DNA of 64,000 nucleotides from Rhipidocladum racemiflorum (lineage: Eukaryota; Streptophyta; Magnoliopsida; Poales; Poaceae), in contig CM070584.1 in assembly GCA_036346355.1 (NCBI GenBank), positions 52,907,097 through 52,971,096 on the forward strand. The letters run 5' to 3'. Below are positions 48,601-61,254 of the stretch, in pieces (position 1 is the first letter of the stretch; every line of letters starts with the position of its first letter). A program made the position numbers and the translations under genes. The notes under the pieces are model-generated. The model did no database searches, was not told the DNA's origin, and worked only from the letters and a program-made list of their open reading frames with translations.

Positions 48601-51600
48601 GAAAGCACAACGCACAGCAGTAAGCACAATAGTGTAGTAGTGCGTAGCAGATCAAAACAGAGCGGAGCGGGGGAGGAAGGAGAGCGAGGAGCAGAGCAGG
48701 GAAGGAAGGAGAGGAGGGGAGTAGAGCGGAGGGAGACGGAGCAGAGCAGGGGAGGAAGGAGAGGAGAGGATGCGCTGACCGGTGACGGGCGGACGGTGGC
48801 GGTGCCAATAGCGATGGAGACGGGTTGGCGGCGAATGGGCGGAGGTGGCGGCGGCTAGGGCTCATTGGAGATGGTCGAGTGGAGGTGGCCAGTGGATGGG
48901 TGGAGGCGGCGGTAGGGCTCCACTTGTTCTCGATCTAAATTCTGGAGGCAGCGTAACTGGGTTCGATCTGCTAGGGTTAAGCCCCCAACTAGTATATGTC
49001 TCACACCTCTTCATCTAAAATTGGGTGATTAAGTCGCACAACTAGCCACGCCGGATTAGTCGTCACTCGTCCGGCTGCCCGACTAGTCGTTCTAGTCGAG
49101 TCGAGCAACCCAATTGCCCTCCATATACTGACTGGACGGCTAATCATGGATTAGTTGACGACTTCATAACATTGATGCCAACACTTCCTTGATACATCAT
49201 TGGACACGACGCAGGCGCACTTTGAGAGATGTTATATGTTAGACATGGCTCCCGTATATGTTGGTTAGGTGTTTGTATGTCTCCTCCATGGAAATACAAC
49301 TTAGTACACTGAAATACTAGAAGTGTTCATGCAATCTAGCCTCTGCCTTTTCTTTGTCTGTTTCTTTGGAATTTTAGTGCAATATCCTGTGAATTGGTAT
49401 GTCTTCAACCACACTCCATTTTCCTTTCTTTGCTAACCCATTTACTATTTTTATTAATTGTGGTGCCTCTCTTTTTGCAATTTTCTATGGCATGTCTGCT
49501 GGATTTGATAATTCAAAGTTCCCTATATTTAGCTGACTTAGGACTAGTAGTAAGCCATCAAGGTTTGTTTGTCATTTGAACTTGTGGGATAGCACCCTTG
49601 TCGTTTATCCTACTTATGGCACGGTATCCTTATATGATGGTAGCACTGGTGTGGACATGTGGTTGTAGAAAATGATGCCAAGCTGTAGAAAAATTTCGTT
49701 TGTTTGGTGAGTTGGGCAAACCGATCTTTTACTCAGGTGCATTTGCCAGTCAGAGATTTAGCAGAATCCATTTGCAGACATGATTATAATAGATTAGACG
49801 AATTATGCTTGTGAAGATCAGGCAGATAGGCACAACATATAGCAAAAGGTAATAACAGATGAACTCATATTCAGGCACAATTAGAAAAACTCATAACTAG
49901 TTGTTTCTCTTTCATTTCCTTCGGAAGACTTATGTTTGGAGTGTTGGCTGAATGAGAGCATGTCGTTTACTTAACACAATGGTCTAGTAGTGGGCTAGAA
50001 TAAATAAAATCTTGCAGTCTCTTCGCGGTCTCTTCAGGTGGTTCGTAAGTCTGTTGCTAGGTGAAGGACATCAACGGAACCACCATCATAAATGCTGTGA
50101 TGCGTGCACTGTGCTTGAAAGCCCATTAGGATTGTGGAGAAGCTTTTTGACAAAATGGAAGAATATGCGAGGGCGGAAGAGGATTCGACAAGAAGGGATG
50201 CTGATTCCTCCTTCCCCAGAGGAAGCACGCGAAGCCAAGGTTCTCCGGTGAATCTCTGCCACGAAATTACCGGAAATGGTGAAGTACCCTTCAAGTGTTC
50301 AGTGTAGAAGGTGCAATTGACGATAGAAGCGAGGGGGAAGGCTTCCCTTACCGGTGTAGGAAGTACCATGTTTGGACCATATCTTCGACTCCGTGAATGT
50401 CTCCCTTCTATCGCCCTTGAGGGTTTTGCTTACTTCGTTGTGCACGACAGCCACCCCTTCAGATCTCGAAAGAGCAGTACCAACTGGGGTCCCCGGTGCA
50501 GATGCTCTTGGAGTTTCGCTGGAAGCCCCAACGGTAACCGCGGGGGTAGGCAGCCCGGCGCCTTAGCCCATGAGACCAACTCTTCCGCACAAGCCATTAA
50601 GTGTAGATTTCAAGGCCATATGCTTAAGCTTGGAGACTTGTGGAGCCCAGTTATTATTTTGACGCAAAGCTTTTCATCGCTTCCTAGAGAAGGCCTTCAT
50701 GTTCGTTAAGTATTACCCTTCGTGTTGTTTGCGATAGGTTTCTATGCTAATCCCTTCGCAAAGCCAGGTGACTTGAGGCCGCAAGCCTTCTGGGGAGCCT
50801 TAAGGCAGTGAGGGAGGATGCTGACGCCTTGACACGAGCGAACTCATTATTGGAGCTTGTGAATCTCCTCGAGGAGGAGAAACTGAGGATTGAAGCCTCG
50901 GCGAAGGCCACTGCCGAAGAGGCTTCGCAGGAGAAGGCGAAATTTGAAGCTCTGCTTCAGGTTGGAGTGAAGAAAGCTTGTTTGGGGAGCGGCTTGGTTT
51001 CAGATATTGAGGGCAAAAGCTTGTTGGCACAGACCCTCTGGGAGACGGACTCCTTGGAAGATGCACTTCAAGAACTGGAGGTTGAGGTCCCATGCCGGAT
51101 CCCTGCTGAAGATGATATATCGATCTCGATTTAGCGGTTTCGTGATGCTAGTTCATTAGTTCACGAAGCCGCTAAAGCCTATGGGAGCCATTGCTCACAG
51201 GTGACGGCGCAGATGATCCATGGGCTGCTTCACCTTGAGGGTTGTTCTCATCTTGCGTCACTTGAGCGCCCTCAGCTTGATCTTTCGCCGGATTCTGGGG
51301 CCATGGGAAGGTCCGTTCAAGCAATACGGAAGCCAACACGCAACTTCCAGGATAGACTGTGTAGTCGCTTCGGCCACATAGCGGCCCAAGTTTCTCTTTG
51401 CAAAGCTCTGGGGTAAGACGCCAACCTTGGGGAGTACCTTGGCCGGGCTAGGAGCGGTGGAGAGGTTGGGGTCGGCGGTGTAGTGATTGAAGGCGCGGAG
51501 GGCTAGGTGTGATTCCCTTGCCCTCGCTTGCCAAGTTAGTTTCTTTTGTTAGTTGATAGGGACTCCTTAGGAGTTGTTTGGTCTTGTCTTCCATGCACAG

Positions 51601-54600
51601 TGCATTTTGGACGTGAAAAGAAACGAAGCTTTTGCAATGATTAACTGGAAGTTTTACTGCTTTGCATTCCTAGGACCCTCGTGACTTCTTGTTTAGATTT
51701 TGTAGAGCACATCAGGGTTAGTGGATCCTCGCAATTCTTTTTAGACTCCGGAGAGTATGTCGGGGTTCGTGGATCCTTGCAATTTCTTTTTACTTTGGAG
51801 AGTATGCCGAGGTTCGATGACCCTCGCAATTTTAATTTAGACTCCAGAGAGTATGTAGACGTTTGATGCCATTGCAGCATTTATGATGGTGGTTTCGTTG
51901 ACGTCCTTCACCTAGCAACGGACGAGCGAACCGCCTGAAGAAACTGCGAAGGGTCTCTTGCGGTCTTTGTTTGATTGAAAAGAGGCAATCCGCAACCATG
52001 AGCTACATATAGTTACCCTTGAAGTTGTTGTGCATCAAATCGCAGACTTGCTCCTAGGCATAGATGGAACCTCGGGGGTGAAGAACCATGATAACGCCAC
52101 TTTGTGTAGCACCAGGGCAGCCCCTTCGCTTTTGTTGAATCGTTTCCTCCAGCAGCTCGTTAGCAATCTCGTAAACTCAAGGAATTCGTGGGGCTCAATA
52201 TCCCCTGTATAGGTCCCTACCGGCTCGATTTTGAAGTCTGTGGGCCAGGGACTACCTTCTAACCTTGGGATCTGGGCGGACTTGGGATCCGCCCTTCGCA
52301 GAGGTGAAGCCTGTCGAAGTAGCGCATACGGCCCCCTCGCTTCGCCCTATTATTGACCCAAGCCTCGGGGTGCATACTCCCTGACTTCCCCGAGCGATCG
52401 TTGAGGGCTAAGGGTCGGTTGCAGGTCGACCTTCCGCCGCAACCAGACTGGTGCCATGAAGCTCATGCAAGGCCTCCTGCAAACTTGCCAGCTTGTTGTA
52501 TGAACTCGTAGGCTTGCAAGACGCCTTTTGGGACCATAAGATGCTTTGCTGGCATCAGAACTTCCTCCTCCGCTTCCTTCAAGGGCCGGGGTTTCCTCGA
52601 CATCTTGTGAGTTCGGGTTCAGCTGGTCCTCGCGACCGAAGGAGTTTGTCCCTCACCACCTGGGAGGCAATCGGAGGTCGGGCGTCAGCCTTGGTGTTTG
52701 CATGACCTGTTATCTCCTCCATCTTTTCCCTCGTCGATGGCTGACTTCCTCTTCGGCGCCATGTGGATTGTGGTAGGTTTTGTGTTGACGCGACGCTCCC
52801 CATGGATGGCGCTAACTGTTGTGGTTACAAGCTGAGTAATGAACAAGTTTAGTTGTACAGGGGAGCTTGTTCAACATATGTCCACCTATCCCCTCTTCCT
52901 CTCGCTACTAGTCTATTCATAGCCCCAATCCGCTTACAATAAAAATATAAACTTAATTCACTTTATTTTAGCTTACAAGTTTTAGATCTGAGGTAGAGCT
53001 GGGATCTGAAGCTCTGCCAAACAGGGCCTAAACTAATTTCTTCCTAAAATGCCCCTAGAGGGTGTTACTGAGGCGTGGCTGTCTTTTTGCTGTCGCGCCC
53101 ACGTGAGCCCTGCTGACTATGAGGGCTTGGTCTACAAGGCATCCTTAATCCGGCTTCCTTGGCACCATTGGATTATGATTCGGGGGTTGTCAGCTACTCA
53201 GTCTTGTGCACTGGGTCCTTGCACACGGTTTCGGGAGTGCGGTAGTGGTCATACGGCAACATGTAAGAAAATTAAGCAATTGTCATTTACTCATTTGTCA
53301 ACAGTGGTTAGGCCCTGTTTGGTACGGTTCTAGATTCTAGTAGAAACGGAAACGGTTCCAGATTCTTGGTAGAAACGTTTCAGGTAGAATCAGAATCACT
53401 GTCTGGAAACCTTTTGGCTAGCTGTCTGGATTCTGTGAATCGGCGTGGAACGGGGTTGAGGGTGATTCGGCCCCGGCGTGGAAAAAGAAGAAACGTTCCG
53501 AGGAGAATCGTTTCGAGCTTTAGCCCATTTGGTTGGGTTTCTCCCAGATTCTAGTAGAAACGGCCCGGTTCCAAGTTGCCAAACGGGGCCTTAGTGTTGC
53601 AAAAAGATGAATCCATCAAATTATAGATGGATATTTAGTTAACATATTTATATTTTTTTTTACACCAACCAATTATGCGGCCTTATAACTGGTAACCGGC
53701 CCATTGATCTGCATAATCATCTCTTTTACTTTGGCACTTGGCTAGTTGGTTTAACGGGCCTAGTTTTAGAACGCAGTTTATCCTATGTTATTTTATGTAT
53801 TTTTAGCTTTAAGAATTTTACAGCATGCAACAATGCTAGCTCTTTGCAACTATTTGACTGAATTCTTGAGTGAAATGCCCTTATAAGCAAGACATTTTGC
53901 TGCAGCTTAGCTGTTTGTGTTTTAAGTTTTAACCCTCTTATCCTGTCTTATTTTGAAATAGAGTCTATGATACTGGTGTGCTGGAGGTGGTGGTGCCATT
54001 GTATTCACTGTCTGGCAGCCCTATGCTTTTGCTCACTATCATTTAGCTTCAGATTTGCTAAAGGATATCTTGTAATTAGGTACATAGGGGCTTACTGCAC
54101 CTTTTTCATACGTTTATTCACACTTGCTGTGCAATACGGTCATTCCCCGTAATAGAATGCATACAACCTATCCATTCCACTAAACAAATTTTAAGTCAAA
54201 GCTGCTGCTAACTGTGAACTTTGTATTTAACGGTAGGAATTCCTAGTAGAACCTTTTGAGTTAACCACCTATTTTCTTCAGGGATCTTTCCGGCGAAGGC
54301 GTATTTGAAATCATTTCTGATGTGTTGCAGAGTCAAGACAGAAATATTGTTTCAGCCGGGTACTTATCAAGCAGCTGTTCACCCTCTCATTGTTGATGCA
54401 GCTCATTTTGTTCTTGCTTCTAACTGTTTATTTGATAAATGCAGGACGGATATTCTTATACTTTTTCTTAATCAGGACCCTACTCTATTGAGGTCATATA
54501 TTGTCCAGCAAGAAGGAAATTCTCTTCTTGGACTTCTGGTAAGTTGCAGCTTCTGAGGTCTGCAGTATTGCATCCAGCAATTTCAATCTACTTAGGGTGT

Positions 54601-57600
54601 TTTATGTTATAGCTGGTTTTATGACCGACTATTTGCATCTTTATTTTGTGCATATTTTGTCCGCTACTGCAAGTTTGCAATTACTTGCAATCTAGGTGTA
54701 GTGGGGCGCAAACTGTGCATGTATTATGCCATCTGTTTTGTAAACAAGAAGTAATGACTGAGCTTGAGATTAGGCACATCTGTTTAATATACGGTTTGTT
54801 AAGTATGGAATCTTGTGTTTGCTTAGTGATAGTAATTAAATGGAAGAATTGTGCTCATATATTTGCAGAGAATTCCATCACACCTTTATAATTAACAAAA
54901 TATTTAAAAGTTGACCAATGTTTTAGCATTTGTTCCCTCAATGCCCACTACAATGCTATTTCTTCTCTAGATGTTGTTTCATTTCAGAAGGCCAATGTCA
55001 CTCAAATTTATATTCAAACATCACTATCCTATTAAAGTGTGCTTACAATCACCAAAATTTCAGGTTAAAGGCATGGTAACTGACTTTGGTGAGGAAATGC
55101 ATTGTCAATTTCTGGAAATCCTGCGTATATCGATGGACTCTTTCACCATGTGTGGAACACATGTACGTTATTTTTTCTATCGAATTGGCTTTGAAGGTTA
55201 TATGCTGTCTTCATCCCTCAAGTAAAATGTGTTGATTATTTCACTTAATGACTATCTGAACTGGAAAAGGTTTATACATGGATTGCCTATCTCTTCTAGG
55301 CTCATCACTTAACAAGTTACCAATGTTGCCGCTTGTGTACTTTCGATGGATACTTTGCGTCTTTGCCATTATTTTTCTTTATTCTTTTGAGAGGTAGTTT
55401 GCTTCCATTTCTGCATCTGGCTGCACTAAAGTCACTTCAAGATATCCAAAATTTGCACCTATTTTTGACCAGATTCACCTTGTACTAACTCTTGTTTACC
55501 CTGGTGCAGAGAGACGTCATTATTGATATTTTCTATGAAAGGCATCTCGACTACTTGGTTGATGTAATAGCATCCTCTTGTCCTCCAAGGAGTATTACCC
55601 GAACAGCATCTAAATCAACTGGTGTTTGTGGAAATGCTGAAGTGCATCGTACTAAGCCCGAAATTTTGTTAAACATTTGTGAACTATTATGCTTTTGTGT
55701 AGTTCATCATCCCTACAGAATTAAGTAATGCTCCCTGCAAACTTCTTCCACTATTCTGACAGGCTGCTGTTCTCTATTTATGCTCCTGCTAAATGGGCAT
55801 CGTATAATCTTGCAGGTGCAACTTTCTTATGAACCATGCGATAGAGAAAATCCTTACCTTGACTCGACGGAGGGAGAAGTTTTTGATTGTTGCAGCTTTT
55901 AGGTTTATGCGTACTATTATATCCAGAAATGTAAGGCCTTATTGGATTTAGAAGCTTTTTTTTCATTTGTTTCATTGGATTGGTGAAGGAAATCAAGTAT
56001 TGGAAAATTGAAAGTTCCCTTAAGTTATGTGCCTGACATAGTGGAAACTTTTGATCTTCTAGCAATACAATTACTTTTGTTTAACCTCGTTGTCCTATCC
56101 TTTTTACAGTTTCTGATATCTCATTTTCACGACTCTTTCTTCCTCGATGCATCATCCAGCAAAGAATGATAGTGACCGCATGTACTTATTATTTTTTTAC
56201 CACTTATTATGTGCTATTAGTCTGTTACATGCTTCCAATCTGCAAAGATGTCCTCAGGGTTTGCGTTTTGTCTTTAGCATAATGTGCCAAGTGCAGAACT
56301 GTTACCAGCTGGTGGTATCTGCAGCATGCCCAGCTATTTGCTTGAATTTTGGGCATGCCGCCTTTACCTGAAGTCACGGTTCATTCTTGAATTAAACAAA
56401 ATTCTTTTAGTTATCATGATTTGATAACTTCATCTGATAGATTATGAGCAAAACTAGCTGGGTGTGTGTGTGTACTTTGGGTTGATAAGAGCCATTGAAA
56501 GTGGCCAGTAAATATATCCTGATTGCAAGCACCTTGATATCATATTTGGATCCCACATGATATTTTGTTTGTTTTGTAGGATGAGCATCTTATTCGCCAT
56601 GTTGTCAAATTCAACTTGTTGAAACCAATAATTGATGCCTTTGTTGAAAATGGGGATAGATATAACATGCTACAGTCAGGAGTACTCGAACTGTTGGAAT
56701 ACATACGAAAGGTACATGCTCAGAACTACTTGGTAATTACTATGAAATGTGTTTACTAATTGTATTTTTTTTCTTGTGCAGGAAAGTCTAAAATCTCTTA
56801 TTATCTATGTTATTGAGTCTTTCTGGGATCAACTTGTGAGGTTTGAGCACTTTGGGAGTATTCAGGCCTTCAAACTCAAGTATCAACAGGTTGAACCTTT
56901 TCTTGTGTACACTTGCGTCTTGTCTTGATGCTGCACCAACCAGGGATTACACTACTGTTTCTAGATAAAAAACTTCTCCGTGACCGCTTCTAGTTTTTTT
57001 TTTTTTGCTGTTTACTAGTGTTAAACATATAAAAACCACCTGAAATGTGAGTTCAAATTTTGAATTTGAAAACTGGACGAAAATCCGCTATAGTGAAAAT
57101 TTAAGTTTTTTTTTTTAAATTTCAAACTGTTTAGAAAATCTCACGGGGCAACCAAGATATAAAAAAACCGGCAGGTCACGGCAGTGTTTCTGTTCCCTGT
57201 GCTGCACGCACATCTTTGGTCTTTGGAGTTGATCTTGTATAATAGGATGAAAGATATTAATAATGTTCTAGTGTTCTGACTAAGATAGAATCTTAATTTC
57301 TGCTCTCCATTTCACCATTAGTATTTGCTATCAAGTGAGATAGTCTTTTTATTTGGTTCTTGCAAGTACTTGGAGAGTGCTGAAACGAAAATAAGTGCTA
57401 ATGTGCCTGACGTGAGAAAGAAGGCAGAAGAAAGAGGTCTTGAGAAGGAAGAGGAAGACTATTTCAACGAGGGCAGGTATGTTCTATTTATTTTCGTCAT
57501 TGATTGCTTCATTGTGTTTGCAATATAGGATGGTGACCATCTGGCCTATGAACTAGACCATGCTGTAAATGACATGGACTTTTTATTTCTTAGTGATGAA

Positions 57601-58340
57601 GAAGATTCAGTCAGACAGACTAAACATGCACAGGACCAGGATAGTAAGGCTAAGGTAGCCAATGGAAGTGAAGCCGATGATTTATCCTCAAGGTATTTTG
57701 TCTTCATACACAATTTGAGATGATTGCCAGTTCCCAGTGTACTTGTTCTATTGCTTTCCCTTGTTACATCAATGACATCTTATCATATAGAATTTCGTAA
57801 GTTCTATCTCTTAGTTTGTTTATGTTGCTTCAACGTTTTGGTCCGCATCTTTGCAGGCCTAAATCTGGTGGACTTGTGGACTATGCCGATGACGATGATG
57901 AGGATTTCAATCCGCCACCAAAGGAGCCTGATAGGCCTGCAGAGGATGATGAGCCCTTGAAGATCTCAACAGTGAAGCGAAAGTCAGTGAATACAGTGGA
58001 TGGTAAACATGCAGATGGGGCGGTTCACAAGAGACAAAAGATAGAAACAAGAATTACTTGTGCTAAGATTGCTGCTTCAACTAGTCTGGCTAGTAAACGC
58101 AAAGATTTACATAACAAGCAGTCTCCCCTCTCACCTGCCTCAAGTACGCCAAGTTCTGAAGCCAATGCTGTTTTGGGGGAGCATTCTACACATTCTGACG
58201 CCCATCAACATTCTTTAGATAATGCAGAAACTTCACGGCAAACTGGAGGTGATTGTGTCAAAACCATGGGCAATTTGTCTACTGAGAAGGCTGTAAATAC
58301 CACGAATACAAATGATTCAGAGCCCTATTCAGTGAGATGA
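36632..58340 (+). CDS. PP4R3: PP4 regulatory subunit 3 (SMEK/PSY2 family), 25 exons
   Basis: Targeting subunit of the protein phosphatase 4 complex (family role: DNA repair, chromatin and miRNA-processing factors). Exons: 36632-36709, 41853-41933, 42755-42854, 42947-43031, 43138-43187, 43261-43326, 44029-44108, 44668-44727, 45909-46008, 46086-46163, 46310-46377, 46461-46529, 46634-46711, 46799-46894, 47597-47667, 54282-54359, 54445-54538, 55064-55162, 55510-55724, 55816-55930, 56580-56711, 56782-56889, 57367-57476, 57594-57692, 57857-58340. Phases join to 897 codons with no stop, close to plant homologues. Seen: EVH1/PH-like start (RVKVYRLSGGGKWDDQGTGH, 27-46), ISWRDPEAATELALSFQE, SMK-1 region (about 170-370), helical repeats (370-660), acidic tail DYADDDDEDFNPPP, and basic patches VKRKS and HKRQK that could serve nuclear import. 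Exon 7 could start 3 bases earlier (tandem CAG). Introns 1 and 15 are TE-filled. Exon calls come from homology recall and splice signals. Confidence 0.94.
36710..37808. other. PP4R3 intron 1, first part
   Basis: Intron DNA with a poly-G run at about 37400 and no recognised element. Confidence 0.55.
37809..38676 (-). mobile_element. TRIM retrotransposon with three LTRs in tandem
   Basis: LTR-internal-LTR-internal-LTR structure: LTRs 37809-37972, 38145-38321 and 38498-38676, each TGTTAGCC ... TATTCCAACA on the plus strand. One outer 5-bp duplication aggag (37804-37808, 38677-38681). On the minus strand each LTR followed by an internal region leads two bases later into a tRNA-Met PBS: TGGTATCAGAGC at 38131-38142 and TGGCATCAGAGC at 38484-38495. 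A polypurine tract GAGGGGGAGAT precedes the next LTR. Internal segments are about 175 bp of CCTGGGC-type repeats with no coding. Class TRIM; family not named. Confidence 0.88.
38876..39181 (-). pseudogene. LINE reverse-transcriptase C-terminal fragment
   Basis: Open frame of about 100 residues with SRLGNGKTILFWADLWN and PELFSHATNKDILVCDYL, the block that follows the reverse transcriptase in plant L1-type ORF2. The rest of the element is absent. Confidence 0.75.
39261..40034. mobile_element. Non-autonomous hAT-like element with GC-rich interior
   Basis: 774 bp with perfect 12-bp inverted ends CATAGTTGTCAC / GTGACAACTATG and perfect 8-bp duplications GCGTTGAC (39253-39260, 40035-40042). Subterminal CGCCTAGGCG blocks. 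The interior is GC-rich and gene-like (39340-39800), giving spurious frames on both strands. Confidence 0.88.
40575..40727. repeat. About 75-bp tandem repeat
   Basis: Imperfect copies of GGGGTATGATGGGGTCTC followed by a CCCCATACCAT block and TAGAGGGCCC, within the LTR-like sequence. Confidence 0.7.
40730..41852. other. PP4R3 intron 1, last part
   Basis: AT-rich intron DNA up to the exon 2 acceptor. No element recognised. Confidence 0.5.
44728..45908. other. PP4R3 intron 8
   Basis: 1.2-kb intron with no recognised element. Confidence 0.6.
48207..49173. mobile_element. Possible hAT-like element with purine-rich core
   Basis: Left TGTTAAGTCGTAAAGTCG and inverted right TGTTATGAAGTCGTCAAC match after a 3-bp gap. 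GACTAGTCG and GTCGAGTCGAG motifs recur near both ends (48215-48290, 49050-49110). The core (48650-48860) is GAGCGGAGG-rich with no gene. No target duplication found. Confidence 0.4.
49174..50005. other. PP4R3 intron 15, no gene
   Basis: AT-rich intron DNA without recognised elements. Confidence 0.5.
50012..52816. pseudogene. Rearranged gypsy retrotransposon relic (gag pieces) in PP4R3 intron 15
   Basis: A GC-richer island in intron 15. Plus strand 50012-50251 encodes a gag-like start (SLRGLFRWF ... GEGHQRNHHHKCC). Minus strand 51865-51960 encodes the same stretch, so the two form an inverted pair of about 95 bp. At the right end the minus strand shows a gag-type N-terminus (52579-52803, STREKMEEITGHANTKADAR) downstream of a likely PBS (GCCATCCATGGGGAGCG, 52797-52813). 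The plus frame 50808-51134 (LLELVNLLEEEKLRIEASAK) is coiled-coil-like, as in proteins of unclassified grass gypsy-type elements. No reverse transcriptase or integrase. Broken by stops; not functional. Confidence 0.6.
52817..52938 (-). repeat. LTR fragment of the gypsy relic
   Basis: Read on the plus strand it begins TGTTGTGGTTACAAGCTGAG next to the PBS and is cut off by the MITE fragment at 52939. Confidence 0.5.
52939..53028 (+). mobile_element. Tourist-like MITE, copy D, 3' fragment
   Basis: Right-hand 90 bp of the copy A family (AAAATATAAACTTAATTCAC ... GCTCTGCCAAACAGGGCC). The left part is missing. Confidence 0.75.
53311..53590. mobile_element. Tourist-like MITE, TTA duplication
   Basis: 280 bp with TTA on both sides (53308-53310, 53591-53593). 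Ends GGCCCTGTTTGGTACGGTTC and, inverted, GGCCCCGTTTGGCAACTTGG. Internal AGATTCTAGTAGAAACGG blocks occur near both ends. A different family from copies A-D. Confidence 0.85.
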
Positions 58341-60199
58341 CGAATTGACAACGCATTTTCCACAACCGGTTTGTCCCTGAACCCAAACCGTCAATGCTTG
58401 CCAACAGGAACGAATCACGGCGTGCTTGGCTCCGGAGAAGGCCAAATCCATTAATCTCAAATCCGAAAGCATGATTCGAGGTGGCTTAGATCCCGCTTAC
58501 ATGTATACCTTTGAGTGAAATTCCAGCTACCATTTGTGAGCCTGTAAAGTTAATTTTCCGCAAGGAAAGATCTGAAACTGAGAATTGGCATGCCTTTCGG
58601 TTCAGTGTTGACACGGGCCTCGCTTCTGCTGCTGCACTAGCTTATTATATGAGCTTCTGGAGGAGCAGTGAATATGTGCGCATCCCTCCTTTATTCTTTC
58701 TAGGATCAGACTCAATGTTACTGTTGTAAAACAAGTAGGAAAGATTAGTTTCGGTTGAGCAACGTTTTGCGACATTTTGTGCTGACTTATCCATATCCTA
58801 TACAATTGTAATTTGTCGGTTCATAGTTTTGGCTGGATATCTTGGATGGATAATTTATTCATAGTGTAAAAAAGGGAACATTTTAGGACAGAATGAGCCG
58901 CCCTCTCTTGGGATATGGACTGTGGATACAATGTTTGCTTATGACTATACTTTCTAGTTTAAGCTTGTTTTCTACTCTTGCAAATTATGACTATCCTTTC
59001 TAGTTTAAACTTATGTTTTGATTACTGCAAATTAATTAATTAAGTAATTAATGGTTCGATGTACTTTTCGCTGAACCCTTCGGGTTTTTTTACGTGATGT
59101 CTGCAGCGATTGCGTCCGATTAACTACTCTAGCATGTTAAGATCATTCTCTCGTACTCCTTATGCTGTAATGATGGCGCAATGTCCGGAAAATGCGAGCA
59201 TAATAGTCATTGGAAAACTAGTTTTAAGGATTTTTATGGTGCTCTGGTGGGACATTTTTTTTGTTGGACCTCCTTTGTCATTCATCTCCATGGGCAGATC
59301 CAATAAGGGCTAATCAAGCACGGAGGCTTTCTTAGGCTCGAGCTTACCTTTCGTCAGTGCCGTAACACCTTTACGAGCAGCGGACAGCTATGGCCATGGA
59401 TGCAAGCTCTGAACTTTTTGATGCAGAGGGAGAGAGAGACTAGAAGATAAAGATAGTCTTTCCTCTGCAATCAGCTAAGAACCACAAATCCATAAAACCT
59501 AACTAGCAACTAATTCTCACATACACCCGATCTACTAAATGGAAAAAGGATGGACTGATCGACGATTGAGAGTGCACTTGAAATGGGTAAGCAGCTAAGC
59601 CCAAAAAACCCTAACCCCCTAGCGGCGGGTGGCGGTGGGCTGATAGCCATGCGTGGAAGTCAGAGCGACGTAAGGAGGCACAACTTGACAGATGAGAGGT
59701 CACGCGGAGGCGCGTGGTGCATGATGAGCTCGAGTTGGGTTGAGGAAGTACGGAGGACGAGAGGAGGTGGCTAGGAGGGGAGGATAGTGGATCAGCGAGG
59801 CGCTGGCTTTGTGCAACCATGGGTGATGAGGAGGCGAGGAGGGGACCGAACGGTGGACTGCTTTAGGTTTTTTAATACTCTTAATCAATATTTTATCATG
59901 TGCTCTTGTTGATGACTTGATATTGTATTGCATAGACAATTAGACAAGCTAGATTCTCCAGTTGTATTATGTGTAGAGATGAATCACACTTTGGTCATAG
60001 ATTTGCAAGAATGGAGCAATAACTTTGTGTAACAATTTCATAAGCAATTCAAGTAATACTCTCCTAACTGATAAGATCACTACTCAACCAAAGATATTTT
60101 GATTAGTATTTAATTCTAAATAAATTCTTGCCTATCCGGCACATTGCATAACAATAGAAGATTATGCCAATAAAATTAGAGATTAGGTGAGGCGGACAT
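58341..60199. other. PP4R3 3' flank and intergenic DNA
   Basis: The first few hundred bases should include the PP4R3 3' UTR; no firm poly(A) signal is assigned. A GC-rich patch at 59600-59830 has no credible frame. Confidence 0.5.
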
Positions 60200-61254
60200 T
60201 GTAACACCCCAATTTTACACTATATTGAAATATTATAATGCTAAGCTATTTTATGAGTTTATTGTGATTTTTATATTTTTTTGGAATTTTAGGCAATTAA
60301 AGAAAACACTTTTTATTTCGTAATTGCTGCTTCTAAATTTGAAATCTAAACTCAGATTAGCACAAAATTTGGAAACATTTTACTTAAGTTTCAAATAGTC
60401 TTGAAAGCCTCTCCAAAAAGTTTCATGAATTTTTGAGTTAAGTTTCTACCTTTAAAAATCTGGAATTATTCTTGACATTAAAACTGAGGCACTAAAAGAA
60501 TTTATAAGAAAAAACATGTGACTGAAAAGATTCTAAAAATTTTACAGAAACAATAGTACTAACATAGGAACATCCACAAAAATTTCATAAATTTTGGAGT
60601 TTGTTTGATGCTGCTAAGAATGACATAAATGTCTAGTTGTAATGAAGAGCATATTTAAAAATCATTTAAAATTCAAAAAAATGGAAAGTGCCTAGCTCGG
60701 AAACCCGTTTTCATACCCCACCAAAATAAGTTTTTCCTTTGTAGCATTGCTCTCTCTTGCCCTCTCTATGACAAGTTGGTCCTGCTCGTCAGCCTCCCTT
60801 ATGGTTGGAAAGCATCCAAGCCATGCATACCCTGGTCGTGTCAGCACGCGTTCTAAGCCATAAGCCCATGATCGGCCATTGCCACTAGCATCCTCTGTGT
60901 CCCCTTGCGCTAGCCACGCTGTGAAAATCCACTGGTACTTGCGCCACGCCTTGCTCCGTCGCTAGGCTCTCTGCCACGCTAGCTTGCTGCTTGCATGACC
61001 ATCACCTCTACCAAGCTATTAGCATCTCCATCAATGCTCCTCACACGCGTGCGTTGCAAACTTACCGTAAAAACCTAGATTCATGCTCGTCATTATCGTG
61101 TTTCCCTTGGCCACAATGCCATGCCCAAGGGCCCAAGCCGAAGGTCTTGCCACGGCTATAAAAGGCCCCTCCATGGTCGTCTTCCACCCATGCCCCTCCA
61201 TACTGCCTTGCCGCCATGCACCTGGCGCCATTGCTCTCCATTGAAGTTCCATCG
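60200..61254 (+). repeat. LTR-like sequence starting TGTAACACCCC
   Basis: TGTAACACCCCAATTTTACA is a common start of grass gypsy LTRs. The sequence continues on the far side of the inserted solo LTR (62793 onward). Right boundary not found, so solo or complete status is unknown. Confidence 0.45.

Noticed and set aside
58511..58729. Small frame downstream of PP4R3
   Set aside because: No recognisable domain. It probably lies in the 3' UTR or flank.
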